Program-made: the position numbers and the translations under genes
Assembly: GCA_037178975.1 (NCBI GenBank)
Contig: JASJZH010000004.1
Coordinates: forward strand, 2,108,001 to 2,172,000
Source: Oscheius tipulae
Lineage: Eukaryota; Nematoda; Chromadorea; Rhabditida; Rhabditidae
Direction: 5' to 3'
Length of the DNA stretch: 64,000 nucleotides
Shown here: one piece after another, positions 52,609-64,000 of the stretch
Position numbering within the stretch: the first letter of the stretch is position 1
Layout of the letters: the number at the start of each line of letters is the position of its first letter
Notes under the pieces: model-generated
The model's database searches: none
Seen by the model: only the letters and a program-made list of their open reading frames with translations
Told to the model about the DNA's origin: nothing

Positions 52609-54244
52609 TAAAACTTCCGCCCCGTCAAAGGAGCCGCTGATGACAGATTCATGGAGGGCATTGGATCAAATAATGGGGGAGAATTACACCTGTTTCCTGT
52701 GGAAAAGAGGCTGGAAGAGAAAGAGCAAGAGAACAGCGGTGTTCCCCTGGTGTAACATAATAAGGGCAATGGATCACAGATTGTAAATGGATGGCAGTAG
52801 GTTGAGGAGGAGATGGGTCGAAAAAAGGGTAGGGCTATATTATTGTCTACACTGCTATACTGAGAAACTCTTTCGTCACCGTCTCTTCTACTATACTTGA
52901 AACAAAACTAGATGCTCACCAGTTTCGAATAAAAGTCCAAGATAGTTACAGGAATACGACTGCTATAGCAAATGTTATACAAAACTTACTGCTACAAAAA
53001 ATTGCTCTCTCAACAGAACAACGATGCAAGAATAATCAGTTTTTTTTGTTTCACAGAACAACTTAGAACAGAACAGCGTTCGATTTGGTGCTAGTAGGTA
53101 AAAAAAACTATAGGCTAACAAATCAAAGGCGGGATACAATGTAAGAACTCAATGGACTCACAACCTAGACAGGAGGTCTATTAAGCTGGTCCATACTGTG
53201 AAAACATCCGAAGTTACTGACACTCGTCGGCTTCTTTGGATAGTATCCGAACCAAACAACTAAGTAGTATCGATGAAACACTTTTTGAGCCGTGAAACTA
53301 TCGCGGTACTTTCAATTCCATCTATGCATATATTTCCAGCATTATGTCCACCACCTAAAGTCTAGCCAGCTTTCAAATCTGTTACTTGTTGTGGAACACC
53401 AAAAGCAAATATCTACTGGGAATGTTTTTCTACAAGACCTGTTACCCTCATTGTGAAACAAAAATGATAGTCAAGCGATAAGCCAGATTGAAAAGATAAG
53501 ACATGGTGAGAAATGAAAATGTAGGTATATTGGAAACTTAGGTATTTGTTAAAAGTACACATAGACAGAGATGGGAGCACATTCCTACAGAGAGACAGAA
53601 CCTAAATCATCCCACCCGACCACCAAGCTCTGGCAGTTGTGTACTGGCGCAATTAGCGTGACTCCCGGCAGCGACACGCAATCACAATTAGAATGGGTGG
53701 AGGAAGCAACGGATCTCTACTCGTCGCCAGTCGGCTGCGGGTAAAGGCCCCCCACAATTGTGGCTCACATTTCGCCCAACACGCGAATGGCAGAATGTCC
53801 TCTGTCTCTCACAGAAAGGGAAGACTGAAAGCGAATAGCCACAGGGAAAACGGGTTCGGGATGGAACAGTGACAGCCGTGGGAAGAGGGTGAGGATTGAG
53901 AGGAAGATGATTGAGGTGACAGTGTGGGGAAACTATGGTATGTCAGGCAAATCAGGCGACCGAGTAAACTGTACTTGAAAAGTTTGGTTATATGGAACCG
54001 ATGAAACAAAAATACCGTAAAAAGAAATATGGGCAACCGGAAAACTTTGAGAGTGAGAAAACAATATGCAAACTTTGAAGTTTCTAATGAAATAAATATG
54101 TGAGTGCTGAAACAACGAAATTTTGGAAAACGGGTCATGTGCTCGATTATAAGCGGTAGTGTGCGAGAAACGGGAAGAACCGTAGTGAAAACTTTGAGAA
54201 ATTTACAGCGCAGGAGAGAAGAGCGAGGAGAACTAGCGGAACTC

Positions 54245-54267
54245 ATATATGTGATCTTGGTGAAACA
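54245..54267 (-). promoter_or_regulatory. TGTTTCA-N11-TATAT module
   Basis: Minus-strand heptamer at 54261-54267, TATAT eleven bases on. Confidence 0.38.
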
Positions 54268-56539
54268 AATAAAACTGGACAGTTCGTCGGCGCCCACAAT
54301 AGTGTAAGTTGCAGAGGAGCAAGTGTTTATCGAGCTCACCCCCACCTGAAGCCGAGTCTTTGGAAAACTCCTATTATAAAGGGTTACAAAACGTTTTAAC
54401 TACTATGCTTTACCAAAATGAGGTGACACGTTCAAAAAGCTTTGAATTGACCACAACCTTTCTGAAATTGAAACAAAGAATATTTGGAAGAAGATCAGTA
54501 GAAAAGTTAAAATTACAGAACAGCAGGTATTTATCTAATTCATGAAATACGAAGATTTCCGTGTTCAAGATAACAGACCAAAAAAAAAGAAGGAATATGT
54601 ACACGCGGTGAAACAAAAATATAGTGTTTCACAGTTATCTGATAACCTAGCCTTTCTTTCTGACACATTGCTTCCTCCTTGAAGGAGTCAAATTTGAGAA
54701 TATACCCTTTTTACCATCAAAAAAATTCATGAAACTTATAGAAAACCACGAAACCATCCCACCCTTCCAATAATGGCTGCCCAAGAATTGGCAATTTCCC
54801 CCGCCCTTGAGGTCAAAAGGCATGAAAAAATGGCAATTTCAGCCGCGAGACAGCTGGAAGACAAAAAAAGGCAGCTGATTCACAAAGAAGGGAGAGAGAA
54901 GAGCCGAAAAGGTCACGGACCATTGAAAGAGAGGCAGACGTGGTGGTCAAAAGAGGCGATAAAGAAACTGAAATAGAGCACCATGCATTGGAAGACTGGA
55001 GGAAGATTTATGAGATGGAGAAGGGATGGAAAAGCTGGAGAACCGATGCCAAAAATTTGAGTTATATCATTCTTCGGTTTTGTAACAAAATTATTTTTGA
55101 GAAGGTTTTGTAACAAAATTATTTTTTTCGACAACTTTCTATTCATAGCACTCTGCCACAACGAGGAGGGAATATGAAGATTCCTTGAAGCAGAATTGAA
55201 TTGAACCAGATTGGAGAGACAATGAGACATGGAGACATACAACGAGGAGAAGACTACGCTTAGGCAGTTTTGGATTCCGCTGTATCTTCAGTGTGTGCGC
55301 AACTGTAATATTTTCAGTCTTTCAAACAAACAAAAAATGCAAGAGTTTCAAAACAGGAAGAAAGGTCAGAACTACATAAAGTGGAATTTTCCAAAAATGT
55401 TCAAGCTCTCTATATAACATTATAGGAGTTCTTACCGCACTTGCTCTTGTCGAGATGGTAAATTTGTAGTTTATGTTTTTACAAAAATCTAGATGGAAAA
55501 CATGTTTCAAACTGTTCTTATAGCAGGACTATGACAACGTTTTGCGAATGGATCTGGCCGGGGAAGTACTAAACGAAAGAGGATCTTTTCAAATGTTTCA
55601 GGCGTTACATATATTCCTCTAGAACTTCTGCTTTCTGGTTTCTCAACGGTTTTCAAGCTTCAACAATCTCTGTACTCTTCCAAAAGGGTTTTCTGATCTA
55701 GTTTGAAGCTTTTCCTAAAGTTTGCGATCGCGTAGGCTCTGTACGGCTAAGAACGGCTTGTGCCAAAACAGCAGATTTTCGAATAACAACATTATAAGAA
55801 AACTTTTGGCAACGACCACTTTGGATAAGCTAAATTTTGAAACCTGACAATGACTCTTTTAGGTTTCATTGCTTTCGTAAGACAAAACGAATCGTTTTGT
55901 TCTGTTGCTATCAACGTTCAGACCAGGTGAAAAAGTTCCAAACAGTCCCCTCCTTCACTAAATAGCCGTCCGTTGATGAATGCAACATGACATATTTTGA
56001 TAGGGGGTGGTGGTGAGAGAGTGACAGTCACTACCCACAGAGTCCATCCTCCCAACGGGAGATCTGTCTCTCTCCATTCCCGCCAAGAAAAGTAAAGGAA
56101 GAGAGGAGATTGTTTGGACGGGGCGCGACAGTAATTTACGGCCAGCTGGTGGCTATTTAGGTACAGGTTTTACAGCTTCTTTCGGCCGGGGAGACGCGTC
56201 GGGAAGGAGGTTTAGATGGAGATTATTGAGACACAGAAACTGGTAGGCTTAGGAGCTTCCAGTGGCTTATTTTTGGATGAAGATGGTACGGGAAGATGGT
56301 CGTCCCTGTCACTGCCACAAAAATCCAAAACTGTGTTGGAGTAGACTACAGTGGCGTGACTGTAATGCTTTCTAGTCGCATGATCCAATCTATAGTAGCA
56401 GAGAAACATTTCAAAATTGTCTTTTCTCAATATTTTGAAATTCCTGCATGCAACATAAAAAGTTTTTATTGCAGCTTTTTTTATTGAAACACCTTGGCCA
56501 TTTGTACTACAAGTTTGGCTGATGCCTCGTTGGAGTTCG

Positions 56540-56700
56540 TGACAGGTAGAGGCTGTCCCGAGCTACCGTGACAGAAGCAACATTTCAGAGACGCACCTCC
56601 CAAACTGACTTGACCTGCAAAGAGTAATTGCTGTCACAAAGTAACTGTGACAATATGCCAAATATCGTCTCAGACAGACAGCCATTTTCCTACCAACTTT
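56540..56700. repeat. Dispersed block, copy 3 (partial)
   Basis: Shares cgtgacag...gcaacatt, acctcccaaactgacttgac and cagacagacag strings, in order, with 7745-8060 and 9062-9350. Confidence 0.6.
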
Positions 56701-59700
56701 ATCCAAAAGAGTACAAGTATCGACCAAATTGCAACATTTCTCGACGTCCCGACGGAAGATTCGGATAGGCGATAGGCGGGGTGTTTATTGGCAGGACAGT
56801 CAATTAATTCCTCGTTTTTGGGTCAAAGAGAGAGAGAGAGAGACTCAATTCGGGAGTGAGAGAAGGAGATATTGGACCGGAAAGAAGATGGTAAGGACAG
56901 GATTTTTCACAAAAAAAGTGCGAACTACCTGTTTGATCAGATATCTTTTTCCATCAATTGCCGAATCTTGAATGAAAACATTCCTACTTACCCGACGACA
57001 AAGGGCCAGTGAAATATCTCACCACGAAAATAGATGAGAGCCACGATATGTACACGATACTGACCGTACAGAAAACGGGCTCAAATGTTACGAGAATATT
57101 ATGAAACATTCACAAAACCGTTGTTTCATCTAAATTCACATACAGCAAGTCATACAGGTCCATCTGACCCCACAGCCGTTTTGACGTATCTTTTGAGAAA
57201 ACCTTTCCGCTGAATGATTTGTATATTGGAATCGTGAAAAATTACTCAAAGTATGGGGGTCAGATAGACACAATACTTTAATTTTTTGTACTTTTAGGGG
57301 AGAGCCGGGATCGATTAGAAAAACTACTTTCTAACTCTAACTACGAAACATTTCCCAACCAAAAAAAAAGAGAACTAATTGGGACTGTGAAACGGGAAAA
57401 CTACTGAAATAGATTGAATGTTTAGATGGATGTGAGTATGTTGACCGAAGCGTGGCAATTAGAGCACACCTAGGACTCACATAATGACAGCCGCCAGTCG
57501 TTTACGCGCTTAATTGAGCACAGCGTTAATTGACAGAGCGAGGAGAGAAAGAGAAAGAGGCAGGCCAGTTACCGACCAGTATTTGGGAGAGAGAGAAAGC
57601 CGCGAAATGGGATCATCAACTGGCCGAAATTGCGGGAACAAAAAAGGGCGCGAGAGAGTTGCGGGTTTTGGATCGAAATCGGAAAGATAAGTGGGATTTT
57701 TCGTTGATTAGACACATTTTGGGGAGACTGGTTTAAGAGAAGGGGAGAGAGAAACAGAGAGACAGAATTTACATTATTCAAAGCCACCCAGGAGTTCAAC
57801 CATCACATCATGCAATTTTCAGACACAAAATTGAAAAAAATGACAATCAGAGTACACACGTATTTAAAGTCGGACTCTTGTTTTACCAAACATGCTTAAA
57901 CTTCCTACATCATATTCACGTTTTTTGGACGTCGGAAACGGGGAGGTTTCTTAGTGGGAAGCTAGGGCACCCAAAACTCTGTAACAGCTTAGAAATGACC
58001 GGAATCGTGACCATTCAGTGTTTAGCAGTGTGAATCTGCATCTACCCGTTTATAGCCCTCTGTAATAGATAGAGGAGTTACTGACATTGCAAGTTCCTTT
58101 TCCATTTTCGCTCTGCTCTGTTCGAAATCGATGAAAGATCGAATTTGAGACAAAACACCGATTAGAAGACCAATCCCCCTTCCAGGAAGAATTGGTGTTC
58201 CCCCGTTCCAAAATGGTTCCAAAAAACGACCTTGAGGCCACCCCGACCTCCACCCTATTTTCTTGAGGAAAAAGCTCTCTGTTAAAGTTGGGAAAGGGGT
58301 CGAACGAGGCGGAACGAACGGCCAGGCGGCTAGGAGCCACAAGGTTATCTCTCGTCTACAAAAGCGTTCTGATACCGGACGCTTTTTTGGCCAGCCCGTT
58401 GAAGATCGGCTGTCATCAATCTACTTTGGGAACACAAACACACAAAAGGCCACCTGGTGGTCACGTTGAAACGAACGACCTCTAGCTGTCATACCCTTGG
58501 AACTCGGGAAGGCTGGTTTAGGAACAGGGAAGGCTAGATTATACGGAAGGGGAGGGGGATGATTGACTATATAATTATATACAATGAAGAGAGATATTAG
58601 GAAATGGGACAAAGAGACAGAGAGACGGAGAGACAGATCGACACGGGTGTAAAAATGTTTCAAGGCTTGATGATAAAGAGTTGTAGAGAAACGCCAGGAA
58701 TTATTGAAAGGTAGCACAGACCAACATTACAAACCTAGAAAATAGGCGATAGGCTGACAGATTGAAAAAATTTGAATGTAAGCTAGAAGGGCCTTGTAGT
58801 ACAGTGGTTTTGTGTGTTTTCTCGTAGTTTCAGTTGAATAAAACAACTGCATGTTCAATTTTTATTTCAAGAATCAGTCAAAATGTAATTCGAATAGCAT
58901 CTTTGCTCGTTGGATGGTGCCGCGGCCTAAAAACCTAACATCCGAAATGTTCTGTTGCCGAAAATATCTGATCTTTCGCATCCGTCTAGGCTCTTATAAT
59001 ATGCTGCAGTGCTTTTCTCACGCTTTCAATGTTTTTCACCATCGCTTTGGACATAAAGCCTGACGGCAAAACATTTTCTGTTCTGTTCGAATATGGTATA
59101 GATGGTACGCAACTTTGTGGACTGATTATCGTATCTCAAGCTGAATGCCACAATAGAACTGAAGAGTGAAATACACAAGGATGTACTAGTGTTGTCAGTT
59201 TGAGTTGTTAGACTGGAATATGTCTAAGGAGGTTCCGGAAATGACCAAAGAAGCCTCGAGTCTATGGGATAACTGTTCGAATACCTACAGTTTTCCACTT
59301 CCCGTTCACTTACAACGGGTTTCACTCTTAGCTTCTACATATTGTGTAACGACGAAACCCTGGTTTTATTCAAATTTGAAAATTTAGGTACTGTAATACG
59401 CGAGGTCCAACGTTTGCAGTTTCCAACGCGGTTTGACATAGAGCCGAGGAGTGAAACATAGAAAAATGCAAAAGATATTAATCGGTAGAAATGGCTCCCG
59501 CTATACAGGCAAAAGAAGTCCAATAATGGCGAGCGAGCACTAGCCGACAGACTCTAAGTGTGGTCGTTTGTTACAAAGCCGAGGCAATTCCGAAGCTGGG
59601 AAAAAAGTAGAGAGCAATCTGTGGGCAGCTGGTGCCACTCGGTCTGATCGGCTGAGGCTGAGTTATGTCCAAGGTTGTGGCGCGCAGAGACGGAGAAAAA

Positions 59701-59823
59701 GCGAGCAAATTACTAGAGGTAGTAGTAGTTATGGGGAGAGACACGATTTATGATTGTCTGAAGTGTAAACATTAGTGCAACAAAAGGCATCAAGTCACGG
59801 AAGTCTCCTTCCTCTCTCATCTC

Positions 59824-59846
59824 TTATAAGAACCTTTCTTGAAACA
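59824..59846 (-). promoter_or_regulatory. TGTTTCA-N11-TATAA module
   Basis: Minus-strand heptamer at 59840-59846, TATAA eleven bases on. Confidence 0.42.
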
Positions 59847-59952
59847 AAAGAGCAATGTTTGAGCTCTAGGACTTTAGTTAACCTGAATATCTAAACTGTA
59901 CTGGAGAGATGTAGCTTACAGTAACTAATTTTTCAGCGTCCTCTGTCCATTG

Positions 59953-60070
59953 CACACCAGAAGGTATTTATTGTGTGATTGAATCACGGAAGTCTCCTTC
60001 CTCTCTCATCTCACACCAGAAGGTATTTATTGTGTGATTGAATCACGGAAGTCTCCTTCCATCACAAAAG
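59953..60070. repeat. Tandem repeat, 59-bp period, two copies
   Basis: cacaccagaaggtatttatt begins at 59953 and again at 60012. The second half of the unit (tcacggaagtctccttcctc) also occurs once upstream near 59796. Confidence 0.85.
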
Positions 60071-60360
60071 TCCGAGTTCTGCTATGACAGAATGTTTAGT
60101 GGAGCATGAGAATATACTCTGAAAAAAACAAAGTGAACCGTGAACTATCAAGTAGGATCTCACCCGAGTCGTAGGATTGAGTTGAACCGATAAGTCTTTT
60201 CATCTTTTTTTTTATATCATCTTATCATATCATCATATCACTTTCACACTCAATGTGATTTAACCGAAGAATGTTTCAACGAAACATTATAAGTCCGAAA
60301 ATAAAAATGTTCCGATGAAGCGTTTTTGCCAAAAGACCCTTTCATAGCGACAAAATAGGG

Positions 60361-60540
60361 CTATAAACCTCCTAGAGAAGAAAGTTCAGCCTTGTTTGCC
60401 GCCCTCTCCGTCAGCTTTATGGCTTGATTCTCGCCTGTAAACCGAGTCAGTCGACCTGTTCCTCTGTCAATAAAAATGACAAGGGGTCTCGGGTTCTTGT
60501 CTGAGAAAAGAATCGGAATACTGTGTTTCCAAGACCTAAA
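60361..60540 (-). CDS. Possible last exon of an unrecognised gene
   Basis: An acceptor (aatttttag) on the minus strand is followed by an open frame of about 59 codons ending before TAG, with PRPLVIFIDRGTGRLTRF and ENQAIKLTERAANKAEL. The alternation of hydrophobic and charged residues looks protein-like. No partner exon was found, and no family is recognised. Confidence 0.28.
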   Translation of the reverse strand, partial: FRSWKHSIPILFSDKNPRPLVIFIDRGTGRLTRFTGENQAIKLTERAANKAELSSLGGL

Positions 60541-61245
60541 AATTGAACAAATCACATAGTGCTCGAAACATCCAAAAATTCAAATTTGGCTTGAATTGTT
60601 TTATTGTCTACTCCGTGTGAAATACCAAAAGACTACGTACGATACGAGCTATATATTCTAATACGTTTGTTTTCGTCTTTAGAAAAATTCTTCGAGAACT
60701 TCTGAAAACTTCAATGTGTCACTCTTTGCCTGAATGAAGGAAGTGACAGTTATCTCAATTCTGTCTGGTCCCGAGATGACAATGTTTCATTCTGACATCA
60801 AGACCAAAACATCCAGATTACCTCGTTGGTAAGTCTCATAGACCTCGAAATAGCCAAAATGAAGGAAGTGATGCAGTATTGTCGATACTCACAAACCAAC
60901 TCCGCTTTCCGGAAATATCTTTATGCTATAGGCAATTATCAAGCCTGCCTCATAAATACTTTATTATCTAGTGGACCTGTAGCGAACAGTAAACTTTTTC
61001 ATAACAAAGGAGAGACCTATCGTGTGTGACATGAAAAGGGAAAGAAACTCTTGGGGGAGAAAGAAGTTCGAAAAGTAGTCGTTCTGTACTCATTCGAATA
61101 ATACCAATTCGAACAAATACCATAAAAAATATGTGTAGTACACCGGGTGCTTGTGGCAGAGTAACGTACCCGCACTTAGACAGACAGAGAGAGACAGTTT
61201 TTAACCGGATTTTCTTGGAGAAAGAGGGAAAGAGAGACTGGGAGT

Positions 61246-63978
61246 TTAGGGACTGTAGGTCCATTGGCCATTGGTGAGACGTCGTCGGAACTCTCTCCAG
61301 AGCAGCTCCTTGTCCTTCTTGGCCTTGGCCAGCACGGAGCCGTTCTCCAGGGCTCGACGACTTAGATAAGGAAGGACTTCTTCGACCGGACCATAGGGCA
61401 GGTATTTGTACACGGAGTAGCCAGCCTGACCGAGGGAGAACGAAACCTGGAATATAGTTACTGTACAGACCGACTGTTGACAGGTTCCGCCAAGTTCGCA
61501 AAATAGCTATTTTACTAAAAGTTGATATAACAAAACACTGAAAGATTGTTTTAACTGTTCCGCTAACATGCATGAATATTTTTTGACGTTATCCAAGATT
61601 TGCAAATAGGAAACCCCAGCTTTCTTCCCATTCATTTCAAACCATTCCACTAGCATAAAAACGTTACCGCGTACCTGATCTGTCATTCCGTAGAGCTGCG
61701 CGAAGCACATGATCCTCTCGCTGGGCGCGATGCATCGCTCTTTCATTAGCTGGACAGCGAAGCGGACTGTGTCCTCGTTGTGCGAGGCGATCATCACCGA
61801 CACATGGCCCTTTCCGCGTCTGTCATGCTCGTCAGCGATCCGGGTCAAGCAGCGCTCATAGTTGGCTGACGTCGCTTCGAAACTCGGATTGACAGGATCC
61901 TCGTAGCCGACAGTCTCGGCCCTCTTGCGCTCTTGTTCCATGTAGGCTCCGCGGACAAGCTTCGCGCCAAAATGCCAACCCTCACGTCGCGCGAGCTGCA
62001 TATCGCATTCCATGGCCTGGAGAGTATCCTTGAGATAGGCCTGGTAGGTGTTGAAGACGTTGCCCTGCTCCTTGTTGTATCTAGAACAAAATTGGTGTTG
62101 CCTGTATGTAACTGGAGTTTTTCATATGGATATGTTTCAGGGTTTTAATAATATCTTGTAATCTACAAAAGACGTATCAGCGTCTGCTTAACAAGTGCTA
62201 TTTAAAAACGTATTCCAGATTGCACGAAAAATCAATCATCTTAATTGAGAGCTGACATAAACTTTCAAGAAGAGTCTTCTCCATGTTTACAGTTTAAAGA
62301 ATGTTTAACCTCCCATACAAGCCCTAACTTCACTAGTTCTTCTTCCAGGTTTCTTTTCCAAAATGTTTCAGCACGGGGTAAAGGTCTCATAGCTTGATGA
62401 ACGTACTAATGCACAATCCTGATAGGAACAATAAAAGTCTTCTTGTCATTTGATAGAGTTCTGAACGGAGTAGTCGGAACTTTAGTCTTTCTTTCTCTAG
62501 TGCCTTGGTGTGACATGTACCCTGACAGTTCAAAACAGTAGCTATTTTGTCTGAACTCACTTCTTCATCATCTCAATCGAGTATAGAGTCAAAATTTGCG
62601 TTTCTGTTAGAATCTGTGAGTTATTACGATTGAATAACAAATGTCCTCGCTGATCGAAACTCTTTCTTATGACCAAATGTTTCAGCTTCTAGGTAAGAAT
62701 AGCCGTCGCAAGGCGGCGCAAGTCATTAAAACAACAAAAATTCCGAAACAGCGAGTCTAAAAACGAACTTTCAGAGCTAAGATTGAAAAAATGATTCAGT
62801 AAGTGCAGGTTCTATACACCCTTTCTTCATCCAGCTGTGGTTGTCAACGAAAATATGTTTCACCAAAATAAATCAAGGCCTGAATAACAGGTACACGTAC
62901 CGTTCTTCTCGCCTTTTCGAAATGTTTCGATTCTAGATTCTAATGAAGCTCTGACTACGAGACCTTGTTCCAGTAAATGAAAAATCAGACTCACTTTCTC
63001 ATCATCTCGATTGAGAGTCTCGAGATAGCCGGCTGGAAGTAGGTCTGTTCCGCGTCGATCATGATTCTGATGCCTTTTTTGATCGCGTACTCGGTAATCT
63101 CTCGCGTCCTCCTGACCATATTCGCAAATTCTTGATCCTCGATGCTGGACAGATTCGTGATCAGTGGCTCCAGGAAGCCGGTCTTGATATTGAGAATTTG
63201 GAACATCTCGCCCAATTTCGCATTGTCATCTAGCAACTTGTTCCAGCCATGGAAGTCGATCGAGCCGTCGTCGTCGAAGTCCACCGTCTTGAACCAATTA
63301 CGCACGGCGGCAGTGTCGGCTTTCACTCCGAATTCCTGGATGATTTTTTTCAAGAGAACTACTTGTAATTCATCTCTATCTGTCGCACAATATCATGCAG
63401 TTTTTGTAGCTAGCTAGATGTTTTATGTCTGCTTCATCTTTAGGTTATGTTGCAGGTTGCAAAACCATAATCTGGCAGTATTAGTTAGCCACAATCTACT
63501 TTTTCTAATATCACCAGCTACTCTTGTTTCAACAAAATGGTAACTACCACCTTATTCGTGAATCTGTTTCACCTTCAACTCATATAATAACTGTTGATTC
63601 CTTCTAATGTTCTTCTCAAGGTTTACCGTTAAACAATAGTTCCAGATACTTTTCCCTTGAACTCTACTGGACAGAATCCAAAAAACTTTTTGGGATCCGG
63701 TGGTTTCCGTACTCTCTTCCGGAATCACAGTACAATGTATTGGAAATTTCAATAGCAAGACGTCTCGGTTGGAAAAATATTAATTTCAAAAGTTTTTGTT
63801 TCAATGAACTTATTACTAATCATTCTTTTCTGGCGTTTGATCACTCTAGTTTCCTTTTTCTTCAAAAACTACAAACGAACCTTGAGCTTCTTGACGAAGT
63901 CCTCCTCATTGAGCCGGTTCAGTTGAATCATCGGTCCGCTGAGCGCCTTGAAGAAGTTGTGAGCCTGGGCGATGGATT
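61246..63978 (-). CDS. Proline dehydrogenase, mitochondrial (3' part of gene)
   Basis: Four exons on the minus strand, phases consistent: 63881-63978, 62995-63335, 61675-62080, 61246-61446. They encode the last 347 residues, and the gene continues past the right edge. The protein oxidises proline to P5C using FAD in the mitochondrion. Animal-type features are visible: an EF-hand-like insert ([19 protein letters not shown]), [18 protein letters not shown], the barrel segment [41 protein letters not shown], and the C-terminal [17 protein letters not shown] and [12 protein letters not shown]. The Arg pair in YLSRRALEN binds substrate carboxylate in characterised enzymes. The tail ends NGQWTYSP. 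This agrees well with the worm enzyme as I remember it. The mitochondrial leader and first exons lie outside the window. Confidence 0.93.
63565..63587 (+). promoter_or_regulatory. CTGTTTCA-N11-TATAA module
   Basis: Full 8-mer CTGTTTCA (63564-63571), the exact core reported for C. elegans 21U-RNA loci, with TATAA at 63583-63587, in a proline dehydrogenase intron. Confidence 0.48.
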
Positions 63979-64000
63979 CTGAAAACTTTGCTCCTTGTTT

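Larger units (their letters stand above)
50578..60360. other. Ephrin upstream region, about 9.8 kb with no convincing gene
   Basis: Only short open frames. GC-richer islands with TAATTG/CAATTA-type homeodomain cores stand out at about 50690-50800, 53640-53760, 56110-56170 and 57440-57550; they could be ephrin enhancers or promoter parts. Repeats: minisatellite 51921-52262, dispersed block 56540-56700 and tandem repeat 59953-60070. Confidence 0.4.

Overview
The window looks like nematode nuclear DNA, probably a rhabditid relative of Caenorhabditis or Pristionchus. I infer this from TTTTCAG-type 3' splice sites, introns as short as 38-40 bp beside introns of several kb, AG acceptors 3-10 nt upstream of three start codons (as expected for spliced-leader trans-splicing), and worm-type gene families: a TTBK-like kinase, a C6-like secreted protein and a worm sulfotransferase tail. 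The species cannot be named from sequence alone.

Layout, left to right. (1) 402-705 (+): last exon of a carbohydrate-sulfotransferase-like gene. (2) 0.7-9.5 kb: mostly non-coding, with a degenerate tRNA-Asp, a minisatellite and duplicated blocks. (3) 9.5-25.0 kb (+): a Met/Ron-like receptor tyrosine kinase. The transmembrane, juxtamembrane and kinase exons (16237-25042) are clear and keep phase across nearly every junction; its ectodomain exons are only tentatively located. (4) 27267-30764 (+): a seven-exon, seven-transmembrane receptor inside a nest of repeats that copy parts of the gene itself. (5) 31821-37157 (+): a CHFR-like RING protein whose RING domain is split by a 4.35-kb intron holding a broken Polinton/Maverick fragment. 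(6) 37714-39243 (+): a complete worm TTBK/CK1-type kinase. (7) 39.4-43.3 kb: nested inverted repeats around a small secreted Cys-rich gene (40815-41249, +). (8) 43324-50565 (-): a complete ephrin gene, from signal peptide to GPI-anchor tail, in seven exons. (9) 51-61 kb: upstream DNA of the ephrin gene, with minisatellite and tandem repeats and few coding signals. (10) 61246-63978 (-): the 3' part of mitochondrial proline dehydrogenase, which runs off the right edge.

The most unusual feature is not a gene. The heptamer TGTTTCA occurs on both strands about a hundred times by my hand count, almost always in introns or intergenic DNA. In at least 23 cases it is followed by a TATA-like pentamer after a spacer of exactly 7, 9 or 11 bp. 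TGTTTCA is the core of the nematode 21U-RNA/piRNA upstream (Ruby) motif, so the window may be an intron-embedded piRNA (or other SNAPc-dependent small RNA) gene cluster.

Apart from signalling themes (ephrin, Met-like receptor, 7TM receptor, two kinases), the genes show no shared pathway or operon. The CHFR-like gene and the kinase lie 556 bp apart on the same strand.
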